From the NCBI GenBank assembly GCA_966430775.1, contig CBJMMB010000004.1, positions 6,736 to 70,735 of the forward strand: a stretch of 64,000 nucleotides of DNA. Reading direction: 5' to 3'. The DNA comes from Dyella_B sp966430775. GTDB taxonomy: Bacteria; Pseudomonadota; Gammaproteobacteria; Xanthomonadales; Rhodanobacteraceae. Under the pieces are notes generated by a model. The model saw only the letters and a program-made list of their open reading frames with translations. It searched no databases and had not been told where the DNA came from. The position numbers and the translations under genes were made by a program. Shown here piece after piece: positions 44,144 through 52,115 of this stretch. Every line of letters starts with the position of its first letter. Position 1 is the stretch's first letter.

Positions 44144-44172
44144 CCTCCCCTGCGAAGTAGGGGAGGGAGCAA
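44144..44172. repeat. Short CTCCCTCCCCTGC palindrome between ileS and lspA
   Basis: CTCCCTCCCCTGCGAAGTAG followed by GGGAGGGAG is the outer hairpin of the larger elements at 5209 and 20251, without their inner part. Confidence 0.6.
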
Positions 44173-44206
44173 TATCCGGCATCGTTGTGTGATTTCCGAG
44201 AAACCC

Positions 44207-44710
44207 ATGCACCCCAAACCCAACGCACTCCCCTGGCTGTCGCTCTCCGCACTACTGATCGTGCTCGACCAGCTCACCAAATGGTGGGCGCTCACCGCGC
44301 TGCAGCCGCCGGGCATGCCGCACCCGGTGATCCCGGGTTTCCTCAACTGGAACCTCGCCTTCAACACCGGCGCCGCCTTCAATTTCCTGGCGCAGAGCAG
44401 CGGCTGGCAGCGCTGGTTCTTCGTGGTGCTGGCGGTGGTGATTTCCGCCGCGCTGGTGGTGTGGCTGACGCGCACGCCGCGGCGCGAATGGCGCACGGCC
44501 GTGCCGCTGTCGCTGGTGATCGGCGGCGCGCTGGGCAACTTGATCGATCGGCTGCATGCCTCGCAGGTCACCGATTTTATCCAGGTCTACTACCACGACT
44601 GGTACTACCCCACCTTCAACGTGGCCGACTGCGGCATCTCGGTGGGCGCGGTGCTGCTGATCCTGTTCGGGTTGCGCTCGGGCCAAGCCGGTAGCCACCC
44701 GTCAAAGTGA
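44207..44710 (+). CDS. lspA: Lipoprotein signal peptidase (signal peptidase II)
   Basis: An inner-membrane aspartyl protease that removes signal peptides from prolipoproteins. The 167-residue product has four membrane spans and the conserved blocks LIVLDQLTKWW, NTGAAFNFL, GGALGNLIDRL and FNVADCGISVG, with catalytic Asp in the last two. The start at 44207 fits the family length. The ileS-lspA order is the usual one, but ispH, often next, is replaced by the pga operon. Confidence 0.96.
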   Translation: MHPKPNALPWLSLSALLIVLDQLTKWWALTALQPPGMPHPVIPGFLNWNLAFNTGAAFNFLAQSSGWQRWFFVVLAVVISAALVVWLTRTPRREWRTAVPLSLVIGGALGNLIDRLHASQVTDFIQVYYHDWYYPTFNVADCGISVGAVLLILFGLRSGQAGSHPSK

Positions 44711-44740
44711 CCCATTCGGTCGCTGCCGCGCCGTGACATA

Positions 44741-44756
44741 TGTGATTTGCGTCACA
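44741..44756. promoter_or_regulatory. Perfect CRP/Clp-type site upstream of pgaABCD
   Basis: TGTGATTTGCGTCACA matches the consensus TGTGA-N6-TCACA exactly and is 253 bases before the pgaA start. In Xanthomonadaceae the CRP homologue Clp binds such sites and is released by cyclic di-GMP. No other palindrome of this quality was seen in the 298 bases between lspA and pgaA. Confidence 0.65.
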
Positions 44757-45008
44757 TTGGTGCGCCTGCGCCGCACTCGCGGATACTGCTTGCCGCGGTC
44801 TTCAATGGCCGATGAAACAAGGGGTTACAAGGCGCTTCTGCGCTTTCTCCGACACCATGGTGCGCGCCGCTTCGACCGCGAGCCATCCCGGCCCCATGGC
44901 CTGATTCTTGCGTTATTTCCCCTGCAACAAGGGTGTTCGACGGAGCAGGGGGTAGCGCTTCACCGAACTCGTTGATGGTTACGTCAGACGCGAGGAGCGG
45001 CACTGGCG

Positions 45009-47090
45009 ATGGGGAAGTGCGCGCAAACAATGAAGGTGAGATCGGCAACGCGGGCAGCCATGCTGCGGCGTGCGACCTTGGCGGTGGTGATCACGCTGAC
45101 CCTGTGCGCGACGTGCAAGGCGGAAAGCGCCCCCGATCACGACGCCTTGCTGGCGCAGGCCCGCACCGAACGGGCGGCGGGGCATCGCGTGGAAGCGCTG
45201 GCGCATTGCCAGGAAGTGCTGGCGCATTGGCCGGACGATCGCAACGCGCAATGGCTCGCCATCCAGTTGCTGTCGGAGCTTGGCGGCGCCGCGCGCGCCA
45301 GGGAGCTGGCTGCAAAACTTTCCCCGCCGCTCGACGCGGCCGAACGCGAACGACTGCAGGCCGATTACGCCTCGCATCAAGTGCGCTGGGCCAGGGGCGT
45401 GCCGGCCGATGCCTCGCATCCTTATGCGGACGATGACAAGGCCGCCGCCGATATCCAGCGCATCGCGGACGATTCCGCAGCACCGGCGGATGTGCGCCAG
45501 CGTGCGCAACGGGATGCGGTGGTGGCGCTCGATCAAGGCGATCGTGCACAGGAGGCCGCCGCCGCTTACGCGCAACTGAAACAGCAAGGCGCGCACCTGC
45601 CGGCCTATGCAGAGCGCGCCGCGGCCGACGCGTTGCTACAGCAACATCAGCCGCGCGAAGCGATTGCGTTGTACGAAGACAGCATCAAGCAGGATCCAGG
45701 CCCTTATCCGCCGGGCGAGGTCGATCCGCGTATCAGCCTGGCATCGGCCTATTTCGACGCGGGACGCACGCGCGAATCGCTTGCCATGATCGGCAAGCTG
45801 GCCGCGGACGAACCGCGCTGGCTGCGCACGCCTGGCGTCCGAGGCGCCAAGCAGAATCCGCGCAAGGTCGACGCCGACAGCACCGCCATCCAGTTGCATG
45901 CAGACGCCGGCCAACTGCAGGGCGCGTATCAGCAACTGCTTGCCATGTGCGCCGAAGCCCCCGGCAACGTGGAATTGCGCAGGCAATTGGCGATGACCGA
46001 ACTCGCGCGCGGCTGGCCGCATCGCGCCGCGCAAACCTTGAAGATCGCTGCCACGCTGGAAGACGAGCACGACGCCTCCGCCAACCTCGACGACGCCGAC
46101 GTGGCCAACGCCATGCACGACTACGCTGGCGCGCAAGCGGCGCTGGATCGTGCGCAACAACAGGCTGGACGCAGCGGCCGCGTGCAGGATGCGTTGGCGG
46201 CGTGGGATCGCCAGCGCGGCTGGCAGTTCGACCTTACGCACGACAACGGTTGGGGCAGCAGCCCGGACTATGGCGATCGCGATCAGGAAACCGAAGCGAC
46301 CCTGGCCAGCCCGCTGTTCGGCGATCACTGGCGCATCGTCGTGCTGGCGCGCGCGGCATCGGCCGCCTTGCCGGAAGGCTACGTGGCGCGAAACCGCGCC
46401 GGCCTCGGTATTCGCGGTTACCTGCCGGATGTGTCGTTCTATCTGCAAGCCTTGCCTGCAGTGGATCACTACGTGCGGCGCACGGACGTGGAAGCCGGCG
46501 CCAACTGGGCGATCAACGATCATTGGTCGGTGGCGGCCGATTGGGCCAGCGCCGGCGCCGACGTTCCGCTGCGCGCGGAACGCTATGGCATCACCGGCAA
46601 GACCTTCAGCAGTGCCGTGCAGTGGCGCGCCAGTGAACTTACTTCTGCGCGCCTGGCGCTGTACCGCGATCGCTTCAGCGACGGCAACGTGCGCAAGGGC
46701 TGGCTGGGCGACTTCGTGCAGCGCCTGCATACCGCACCGAACCTGACGCTGGATGGCGGCGTGGAAATCGGAGGCTCCACCAACAGCGAAACGAACCGGC
46801 CGTATTTCAATCCGTCCCGCGATCGCTCCTATGCGCTCACCGGCGCCATGCAAAACGTGATCTACCAGTACGACGACCGCGCCTGGAGCGAACGCTTCGA
46901 CCTCGCCGCCGGCCGCTATGCCGAACGCCACTACGCCACCGGCTGGATGGCCAGTGCGCGCTACGGCCAAATCTTCCAGGTACACGCCGGCCTGCGTCTG
47001 GGCTGGGGCGTGAGCTGGCGCTGGCAACCCTACGACGGCCGGCACGAATCGCGTGTCGTGTTCGACGTGTCCTTGCATTGGGGAGAGTAG
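45009..47090 (+). CDS. pgaA: Poly-beta-1,6-N-acetylglucosamine exporter, outer membrane porin PgaA
   Basis: PgaA carries PNAG through the outer membrane. The 693-residue product has an N-terminal signal region (LAVVITLTLCATCKA), a periplasmic TPR superhelix at about 45-400 (blocks like ALAHCQEVLAHWPDDRNAQW) that binds polymer and PgaB, and a C-terminal beta-barrel ending VVFDVSLHWGE. It is shorter than E. coli PgaA (about 807). Starts at 45009, 45030 or 45060 are possible; 45009 is the longest. It begins a four-gene pga operon. Confidence 0.9.
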   Translation: MGKCAQTMKVRSATRAAMLRRATLAVVITLTLCATCKAESAPDHDALLAQARTERAAGHRVEALAHCQEVLAHWPDDRNAQWLAIQLLSELGGAARARELAAKLSPPLDAAERERLQADYASHQVRWARGVPADASHPYADDDKAAADIQRIADDSAAPADVRQRAQRDAVVALDQGDRAQEAAAAYAQLKQQGAHLPAYAERAAADALLQQHQPREAIALYEDSIKQDPGPYPPGEVDPRISLASAYFDAGRTRESLAMIGKLAADEPRWLRTPGVRGAKQNPRKVDADSTAIQLHADAGQLQGAYQQLLAMCAEAPGNVELRRQLAMTELARGWPHRAAQTLKIAATLEDEHDASANLDDADVANAMHDYAGAQAALDRAQQQAGRSGRVQDALAAWDRQRGWQFDLTHDNGWGSSPDYGDRDQETEATLASPLFGDHWRIVVLARAASAALPEGYVARNRAGLGIRGYLPDVSFYLQALPAVDHYVRRTDVEAGANWAINDHWSVAADWASAGADVPLRAERYGITGKTFSSAVQWRASELTSARLALYRDRFSDGNVRKGWLGDFVQRLHTAPNLTLDGGVEIGGSTNSETNRPYFNPSRDRSYALTGAMQNVIYQYDDRAWSERFDLAAGRYAERHYATGWMASARYGQIFQVHAGLRLGWGVSWRWQPYDGRHESRVVFDVSLHWGE

Positions 47091-47092
47091 CG

Positions 47093-48964
47093 ATGCGCCC
47101 GATCCTGCTCGCCCTGGTTCTTCTGATGATTGCGCAGCTGGCCTGCGCCAATGAATTCGTACCCGATTCATCCGGGCTGATCGTGCTCGCCTATCACGAC
47201 GTGCGCGACGATGTCGGCCTGCAAGGCGACCGCGATCCGGACGCCACCAGCACCGATCATCTGATCGCGCATTTCGATTGGCTGAAGGCCAACGGCTATC
47301 ACGTGGTCAGCCTGGATGACGTGATCAAGGCGCGACAGGGCGGCACGCCATTGCCGCTGCATGCGGTGCTGCTGACCTTCGATGACGGTCTGGAAAGCTT
47401 CTACACGCGCGTCTATCCGCTGCTGCGCGCCTACGATTATCCGGCGGTGTCGGCGCTGGTCGGTTCGTGGATGGACATGCCGGCCGGCAAGCAGATGCCG
47501 TACAACGGCGGCCCCTGCACACGCGATTGTTTCCTTACCTGGGAGCAGGTGAGCGAGATGCAGCGCTCCGGCCTGGTGGCATTCGCCTCGCATACCTGGG
47601 ACATGCATACCGGCATACCGGCCAATCCGCAGGGCAATCAGTTGCCGGCCGTGGTCAGCCTGCAGTACGACGCGCACACGTCCAGCTATGAAAGCGAAGC
47701 GGCATACGTGGCGCGCCTGCGCGAGGATCTGCGTCATAGCGCCGATGAAATCGAACACGCGACCGGTCAGCGCCCGCGCGCCATCGTCTGGCCCTACGGC
47801 GCCTACAACCAGCGCGCGCTGCAAGTGGCGGCGAGCGAAGGCATGGGCGTTTCCTTCAGCCTCGACGACGCCATTCCCGCTTCGCCGGACGATCACACGC
47901 TGCCGCGCTTGCTGGTGAGCGGCAACATCAGCGCCAACCGCCTTGGCTGGCTGATCCGCCATCGCTCGCGTATCGAACCGGTGCGCGCGGTGCAGGTGGA
48001 TCTGGATTACATCTACGATCCCGATCCGGCGCAGCAGGAAAAGAATCTCTCGCGCCTGCTCGATCGCATCAAGCGCATGCATCCCAGCCAGGTGTGGCTG
48101 CAGGCGTATGCCGATCCAAACGGCGATGGCGTGGCCACGTCCGTGTATTTCCCCAATCGCCACCTGCCGATGCGTGCGGATCTCTACTCGCGCGTGGCGT
48201 GGCAACTGCGCACGCGCGCGCAAGTACGCGTGTACGCATGGATGCCGGTGTTGGCGTTCCGCTTTCCCGATGCGCCAGACCTGCCTTCACTTGCCGGCGA
48301 GCCGAAGCCGGGTGGCGATCATTACCGCCTCGCGCCGTGGGATCCGCGCGTGCGGCAATGGATTGGCGACATGTATGAAGATCTCGCCATGCACGGCGAC
48401 ATGGCCGGGCTGCTGTTCTCCGACGATGCGTATCTTCGCGATACGGATCGGCTTGGGCTCTGGTCCGACAAGTCGCCTGCGCAACGCACCGCCGCGCTGA
48501 TCGACTTCACGCACGAGCTCGCCGCACGCGTACGTCGCTGGCGGCCATCGGTGAAGACCGCGCGCAACATCTATGCACGCGCGATCCTGGAACCGAAGTC
48601 CGAAGCCTGGTTTGCGCAGAGCCTGCCCGCCTTTCTCGCCGGCTACGACATCACCGCCGTGATGGCGATGCCGCAATTGGATAAACAGGCGGACAGCGAC
48701 GACTGGTATCGCACGCTGGTGGCGCACGTGGCGGCTGCGAGCCCGCATGCGCTGGATCACACCTTGTTCGAACTGGCGACGCGCGACTGGCGTACCGGCC
48801 AGCCAATCACCGATAAGGACATCGACGCGCGCTTCCGCCTGCTGCAACTGCAAGGCGTGCGTCACCTGGGCTACTACCCGGACGATTTCATTCACGATCA
48901 CCCGCAGCTCGAAGCGGTCCGTCCGGCGGTCTCCATCGCCGACTATCCCTATCCGGAGCGATAA
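47093..48964 (+). CDS. pgaB: Poly-beta-1,6-N-acetyl-D-glucosamine N-deacetylase PgaB
   Basis: PgaB partly deacetylates PNAG in the periplasm and its C-terminal domain can cleave the polymer. The 623-residue product has a signal peptide (MRPILLALVLLMIAQL), a polysaccharide deacetylase domain with LIVLAYHDVRDD, metal-ligand Asp in TFDDG (95-99) and FASHTWDMH, and a C-terminal glycosyl-hydrolase-like domain from about 300 (VDLDYIYDPDPAQQEKNL). The lipobox (QLAC) is imperfect, so lipid anchoring is uncertain. It starts 2 bases after pgaA, with GGGAG upstream. Confidence 0.93.
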   Translation: MRPILLALVLLMIAQLACANEFVPDSSGLIVLAYHDVRDDVGLQGDRDPDATSTDHLIAHFDWLKANGYHVVSLDDVIKARQGGTPLPLHAVLLTFDDGLESFYTRVYPLLRAYDYPAVSALVGSWMDMPAGKQMPYNGGPCTRDCFLTWEQVSEMQRSGLVAFASHTWDMHTGIPANPQGNQLPAVVSLQYDAHTSSYESEAAYVARLREDLRHSADEIEHATGQRPRAIVWPYGAYNQRALQVAASEGMGVSFSLDDAIPASPDDHTLPRLLVSGNISANRLGWLIRHRSRIEPVRAVQVDLDYIYDPDPAQQEKNLSRLLDRIKRMHPSQVWLQAYADPNGDGVATSVYFPNRHLPMRADLYSRVAWQLRTRAQVRVYAWMPVLAFRFPDAPDLPSLAGEPKPGGDHYRLAPWDPRVRQWIGDMYEDLAMHGDMAGLLFSDDAYLRDTDRLGLWSDKSPAQRTAALIDFTHELAARVRRWRPSVKTARNIYARAILEPKSEAWFAQSLPAFLAGYDITAVMAMPQLDKQADSDDWYRTLVAHVAAASPHALDHTLFELATRDWRTGQPITDKDIDARFRLLQLQGVRHLGYYPDDFIHDHPQLEAVRPAVSIADYPYPER

Positions 48965-48966
48965 CG

Positions 48967-50217
48967 ATGATCAGTCACGCGCTCCATGCCTTGCTCGAAT
49001 TCGCGTTCTTCTATCCGTTGGCGATGTCGCTGATCTGGATGAGCGGCGGATTGATCTACTTCTTCCGCTGGGAACGGCGCGAACCCTCGCGCATCAAACC
49101 GCCGGCGCTGCCGTCGTATCCGCTGGTATCGCTGATCGTGCCGTGCCACAACGAAGGCGAACACGTGCGCGAAACGCTGATGCAACTGGCGAAGCAGACT
49201 TATCCGTGCTTCGAGATCATCGCGGTGAACGACGGTTCCACCGACGACACCGGCGCGCAGCTCGATCAGCTGATGAAGGAAATCCCCGAGCTGCGCGTGC
49301 TGCACCTGGCGACCAATCGCGGCAAGGCGACCGGCCTGCGCGCGGCGGCGCTCGCCGCCAAGGGCGATTACCTGGTCTGCATCGACGGCGACGCCTTGCT
49401 CGACAGCTATGCCACGCACTGGCTGGTGATGCACATGCTGGAAAGCCCGCGCGTGGGCGCGGTCACCGGCAATCCGCGCATCCGCAATCGCTCCACCTTG
49501 CTCGGCCGGCTGCAGGTGGGCGAGTTCTCCTCCATCATCGGCCTGATCAAGCGCGCGCAGCGTGTGTACGGGCGCATCTTCACGGTGTCGGGCGTGATCT
49601 GCGCGTTCCGCAAAAGCGCCTTGCACGACGTCGGCTACTGGAACACCGACATGGTGACCGAAGACATCGACGTGAGCTGGCGCCTGCAGATGCGGCATTG
49701 GGAAATCCGCTACGAGCCCAACGCGCTGTGCTGGATATTGATGCCCGAAACGCTGCGCGGACTGTGGAAGCAACGCCTGCGCTGGGCGCAGGGCGGTTCC
49801 GAAGTGCTGCTGCGCTATGGCACGAAACTGTTGCGCTGGCGGCAGCGGCGCATGTGGATGGTCGCGCTGGAATACCTGGTGAGCCTGGTGTGGTCGTTCG
49901 ACATGGCCACGATCGTGCTGCTGTGGCTGGCTAGCCTGGTGATCACGCTTCCTCCTTCGCTGCACGTACCCACCTTCATCCCGCAATGGAACGGCGTGGT
50001 GCTCGGCATGATCTGCATGCTGCAGTTTCTTATCAGCCTGCTGATCGACCGCCGCTACGAAGCCGGTATCGGCCGCAACTACTACTGGATGATCTGGTAT
50101 CCGCTGGTCTACTGGATGCTGACCACCGCCACCTCCATCGTCGCCTTGCCCAAGGCCATTCTGAAACGCCGCGGCACCTTGGCGATCTGGACCAGTCCTG
50201 ACAGGGGAATACGATGA
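48967..50217 (+). CDS. pgaC: PNAG synthase catalytic subunit PgaC (GT2)
   Basis: PgaC polymerises UDP-GlcNAc into PNAG at the inner membrane. The 416-residue product has one N-terminal membrane span, the GT2 domain with VPCHNEGEHVRETL, AVNDGSTDDT, DXD-type CIDGDA, TED and QRLRWAQGG motifs, and three or four C-terminal spans. These are the motifs of processive family 2 synthases. With PgaD it is usually activated by cyclic di-GMP. Spacing to pgaB is 2 bases; pgaD overlaps its stop by 4. Confidence 0.95.
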   Translation: MISHALHALLEFAFFYPLAMSLIWMSGGLIYFFRWERREPSRIKPPALPSYPLVSLIVPCHNEGEHVRETLMQLAKQTYPCFEIIAVNDGSTDDTGAQLDQLMKEIPELRVLHLATNRGKATGLRAAALAAKGDYLVCIDGDALLDSYATHWLVMHMLESPRVGAVTGNPRIRNRSTLLGRLQVGEFSSIIGLIKRAQRVYGRIFTVSGVICAFRKSALHDVGYWNTDMVTEDIDVSWRLQMRHWEIRYEPNALCWILMPETLRGLWKQRLRWAQGGSEVLLRYGTKLLRWRQRRMWMVALEYLVSLVWSFDMATIVLLWLASLVITLPPSLHVPTFIPQWNGVVLGMICMLQFLISLLIDRRYEAGIGRNYYWMIWYPLVYWMLTTATSIVALPKAILKRRGTLAIWTSPDRGIR

Positions 50218-50663
50218 AAGCCGAATTCATCATCAACCGACCGCACCGCCAGCCGCCGCTGCAACGCACCTTGTTCACCCTCATCACCATGGTGGCGTGG
50301 ACACTGTGGATATCGCTATGGCTACCCGTGCTTACCTTGATCGCCTGGCTGCTCGGCCTGGAAGACGCCTTCCAGCAACTGGGCCTGATGCATCCGCTGC
50401 ACGCGGCGAACGACTTGAGCATCGTGCTGTGCGTAGCGATCGTCTGCGTGCTGATGATGGGCTCATGGTCGCAATACAACCGCGTACGCTTCGCCGGCAA
50501 ACAGCGTCGCCGCGGCAATCGCAGCGTGGACATCACCGAGATGGCTCCTGCATTGGCGGCATCCGTGGAAACGGCGCAACGCCTGCGTGCGGGGAAGCGC
50601 TCGGTGGTTCACTTTGCGCAGGATGGGTGGATGTTTCTGGATGCGGGCGTTCACTCGGATTGA
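50214..50663 (+). CDS. pgaD: PNAG synthase accessory subunit PgaD
   Basis: A small 149-residue inner-membrane protein needed for PNAG polymerisation; in E. coli PgaC-PgaD together bind cyclic di-GMP. Two membrane spans are visible (TLITMVAWTLWISLWLPVL and LSIVLCVAIVCVLMM), separated by a short periplasmic loop. The C-terminus is cytoplasmic and basic. It overlaps pgaC (ATGA) and is followed by a bidirectional terminator. Confidence 0.88.
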   Translation: MKAEFIINRPHRQPPLQRTLFTLITMVAWTLWISLWLPVLTLIAWLLGLEDAFQQLGLMHPLHAANDLSIVLCVAIVCVLMMGSWSQYNRVRFAGKQRRRGNRSVDITEMAPALAASVETAQRLRAGKRSVVHFAQDGWMFLDAGVHSD

Positions 50664-50694
50664 GCGAGTGTTGCTTTCGCAGATCGATCGGCAA

Positions 50695-50728
50695 CAAAAA
50701 AGCCAAGGCTCGAAACCTTGGCTTTTTT
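50695..50728. terminator. Bidirectional terminator after pgaD
   Basis: A run of A, stem AGCCAAGG-CTCGAAA-CCTTGGCT, then TTTTT. It separates pgaD from the opposing tRNA-Leu and cysteine dioxygenase genes. Confidence 0.9.
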
Positions 50729-50732
50729 CAAT

Positions 50733-50818
50733 TGGTACCGGTGATAGGACTCGAACCTACACTCTGTCGCCAGAAGCGGATTTTGAGTCCGCCGCGTCTA
50801 CCATTCCGCCACACCGGC
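50733..50818 (-). tRNA. tRNA-Leu (anticodon CAA)
   Basis: The minus-strand sequence begins GCCGGTGTGGCGGAATGGTA and ends TATCACCGGTACCA. The acceptor stem GCCGGTG/CACCGGT, the anticodon stem GCGGA/TCCGC with loop CTCAAAA, a long variable arm (class II) and the T-loop GTTCGAGTCC are all visible. CCA is encoded. The anticodon CAA reads UUG. Confidence 0.93.
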
Positions 50819-50844
50819 AAGTGCGAACGCCTATTATGCCGGTT

Positions 50845-51435
50845 TCAATTGACCGGGTCGAGACTCAGCTTGCGGTCCTGGCGCTGGTAGCAGCGATCGC
50901 CGTCGGCGGGCTGGAACACGGCGCAGTGGGTCATGTTGCCGGAGTAGATGTGCAGGCTCACCGCGACCTTGTCGTCGCTGGGGTTGCGGATGGTGTGGTA
51001 TTCGTGCGGCGGAATCAGGCTGCCGGCGGAGCCGGGGCCGGCCTGGATCGAGCCTACGGGCTGGAAGCGGTACAGCCCGTCCTGGCCGGCGGCGGCGGGC
51101 AGTTGCTCGTACTGCACCACTTCCAGCGCGCCGCTCCAGACGCCTTCCACGCACCACATGCCGCAGTGGTCATGGATGGGCGTGCCCTGGCCGGGGCCCC
51201 AGGTCATGGCCACCACGCAATAGCCGTATTCGTCGCTGTGGTACAGCTCGCGGCGGGCGTAGCGGTCTTCGGCGGTTTCGAACACGCAGTCCGGCAGCCG
51301 GATTTCCTGGCCCTGGATCAGTTTGCACAGGCTGTTGCGCAGGCTGTCGGTGATGGCGGGCGTGGAGCCCTTGGTGACGGCGGTGTCGATCGCCTGGATC
51401 AACTTGTCGCAGCCGGGGAATGGCGTGGTGAGCAT
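50845..51435 (-). CDS. Cysteine dioxygenase family protein
   Basis: A cupin enzyme that probably oxidises cysteine (or 3-mercaptopropionate) to the sulfinate with Fe(II). The 196-residue product has the HxH iron ligands His88 and His90 in TPIHDHCGMW, the third ligand His147 in HEYHTIRN, and Tyr164 in LHIYSG matching the conserved active-site Tyr. Cysteine versus thiol-propionate specificity cannot be decided by eye. It is downstream of tRNA-Leu on the same strand, with a 26-base gap. Confidence 0.85.
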   Translation of the reverse strand: MLTTPFPGCDKLIQAIDTAVTKGSTPAITDSLRNSLCKLIQGQEIRLPDCVFETAEDRYARRELYHSDEYGYCVVAMTWGPGQGTPIHDHCGMWCVEGVWSGALEVVQYEQLPAAAGQDGLYRFQPVGSIQAGPGSAGSLIPPHEYHTIRNPSDDKVAVSLHIYSGNMTHCAVFQPADGDRCYQRQDRKLSLDPVN

Positions 51436-51559
51436 CGAATGTCTCGGTGGATCTTCAAGGTTTGCCGCACCCCCTGGAGGCTGGCTGGTTGACGCCGAAA
51501 CGACGCTTCTCTGCTAGCCTTCCCCAAGCGGCGCCCGAACTGGCCTGCAGGGGGAAACC

Positions 51560-51877
51560 ATGGGTGTGATGGTGATTGTAGCGTACCGCCCGAAAGCGGG
51601 GTGCGCGGAGGAGCTGGAGTCTCTGGTTCGCGAGCACGTGCCGTGCTTGCGCGCGCTGGGCCTGGTCACGGATCGGCCGGCGCAGGCCATGCGTGGCCTG
51701 GATGGCATCATCGTCGAGGTGTTCGAGTGGAAAGAGGGCGCCATCGAGGACGCCCACAAGAGCTCGCGCGTGGTGGATCTGTGGGAGCGCTTCGCCGGCG
51801 CCTGTGATTATGTGCCGCTGCGGGAGTTGCCGGAGGCGGAGAAGATGTTCGCGGAGTTCAGGCCGCTGGTACTTTAG
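51560..51877 (+). CDS. Small dimeric alpha-beta barrel-like protein, unknown function
   Basis: A 105-residue protein starting MGVMVIVAYRPKAG with a strand-helix pattern (ELESLVREHVPCLRALGLV, then IIVEVFEWKEGAIEDAH and VVDLWERFAGACDYVPL). This resembles ABM/EthD-type ferredoxin-like folds, but the exact family is not recognised. It is divergent from the cysteine dioxygenase gene. A strong GGGGG ribosome-binding site precedes the ATG. Confidence 0.65.
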   Translation: MGVMVIVAYRPKAGCAEELESLVREHVPCLRALGLVTDRPAQAMRGLDGIIVEVFEWKEGAIEDAHKSSRVVDLWERFAGACDYVPLRELPEAEKMFAEFRPLVL

Positions 51878-51881
51878 GGGC

Positions 51882-51906
51882 GTTGGGTTTTTGCGCCCCA
51901 ACGTAT
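51882..51906. repeat. Degenerate GGTTGGGG-family palindrome
   Basis: CGTTGGGTTTTTGCGCCCCAACG is a weak copy starting just after the TAG of the small barrel-like gene. The remaining 120 bases to the next repeat show no further feature. Confidence 0.4.
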
Positions 51907-52019
51907 CGGGATCTCGTGGGTTGGGTGAATGCCTGAAATATCCCCACGTTTTCGCTCGATATGTTGAGCGAAATCAGCAGACTGTCCGTCCTGCACCTAA
52001 CTTTCCCTATCTCCTCATC

Positions 52020-52087
52020 GTCATTCCGGCGCAGGCCGGAATCCATGCTTCGTCTTGGCGATAGATTCCGGCCTGCGCCGGAATGAC
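52020..52087. repeat. Palindromic repeat, GTCATTCCGGCG family
   Basis: Arms GTCATTCCGGCGCAGGCCGG and CCGGCCTGCGCCGGAATGAC face each other around a 24-base loop. It is a shorter, GCAGGC version of the elements at 4174 and 53279, placed between convergent genes. Confidence 0.8.
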
Positions 52088-52115
52088 AATGTGGCTTTTC
52101 CTAGCAATACGCCAG

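Noticed and set aside
42459..44252. Long minus-strand frame of about 600 codons opposite ileS
   Set aside because: An antisense shadow; ileS carries the HLGH, KMSKS and zinc motifs.
44733..44975. 80-codon frame upstream of pgaA
   Set aside because: Its start overlaps the CRP/Clp palindrome, and the composition (Arg-rich, low complexity) looks non-coding; it is treated as operon leader.
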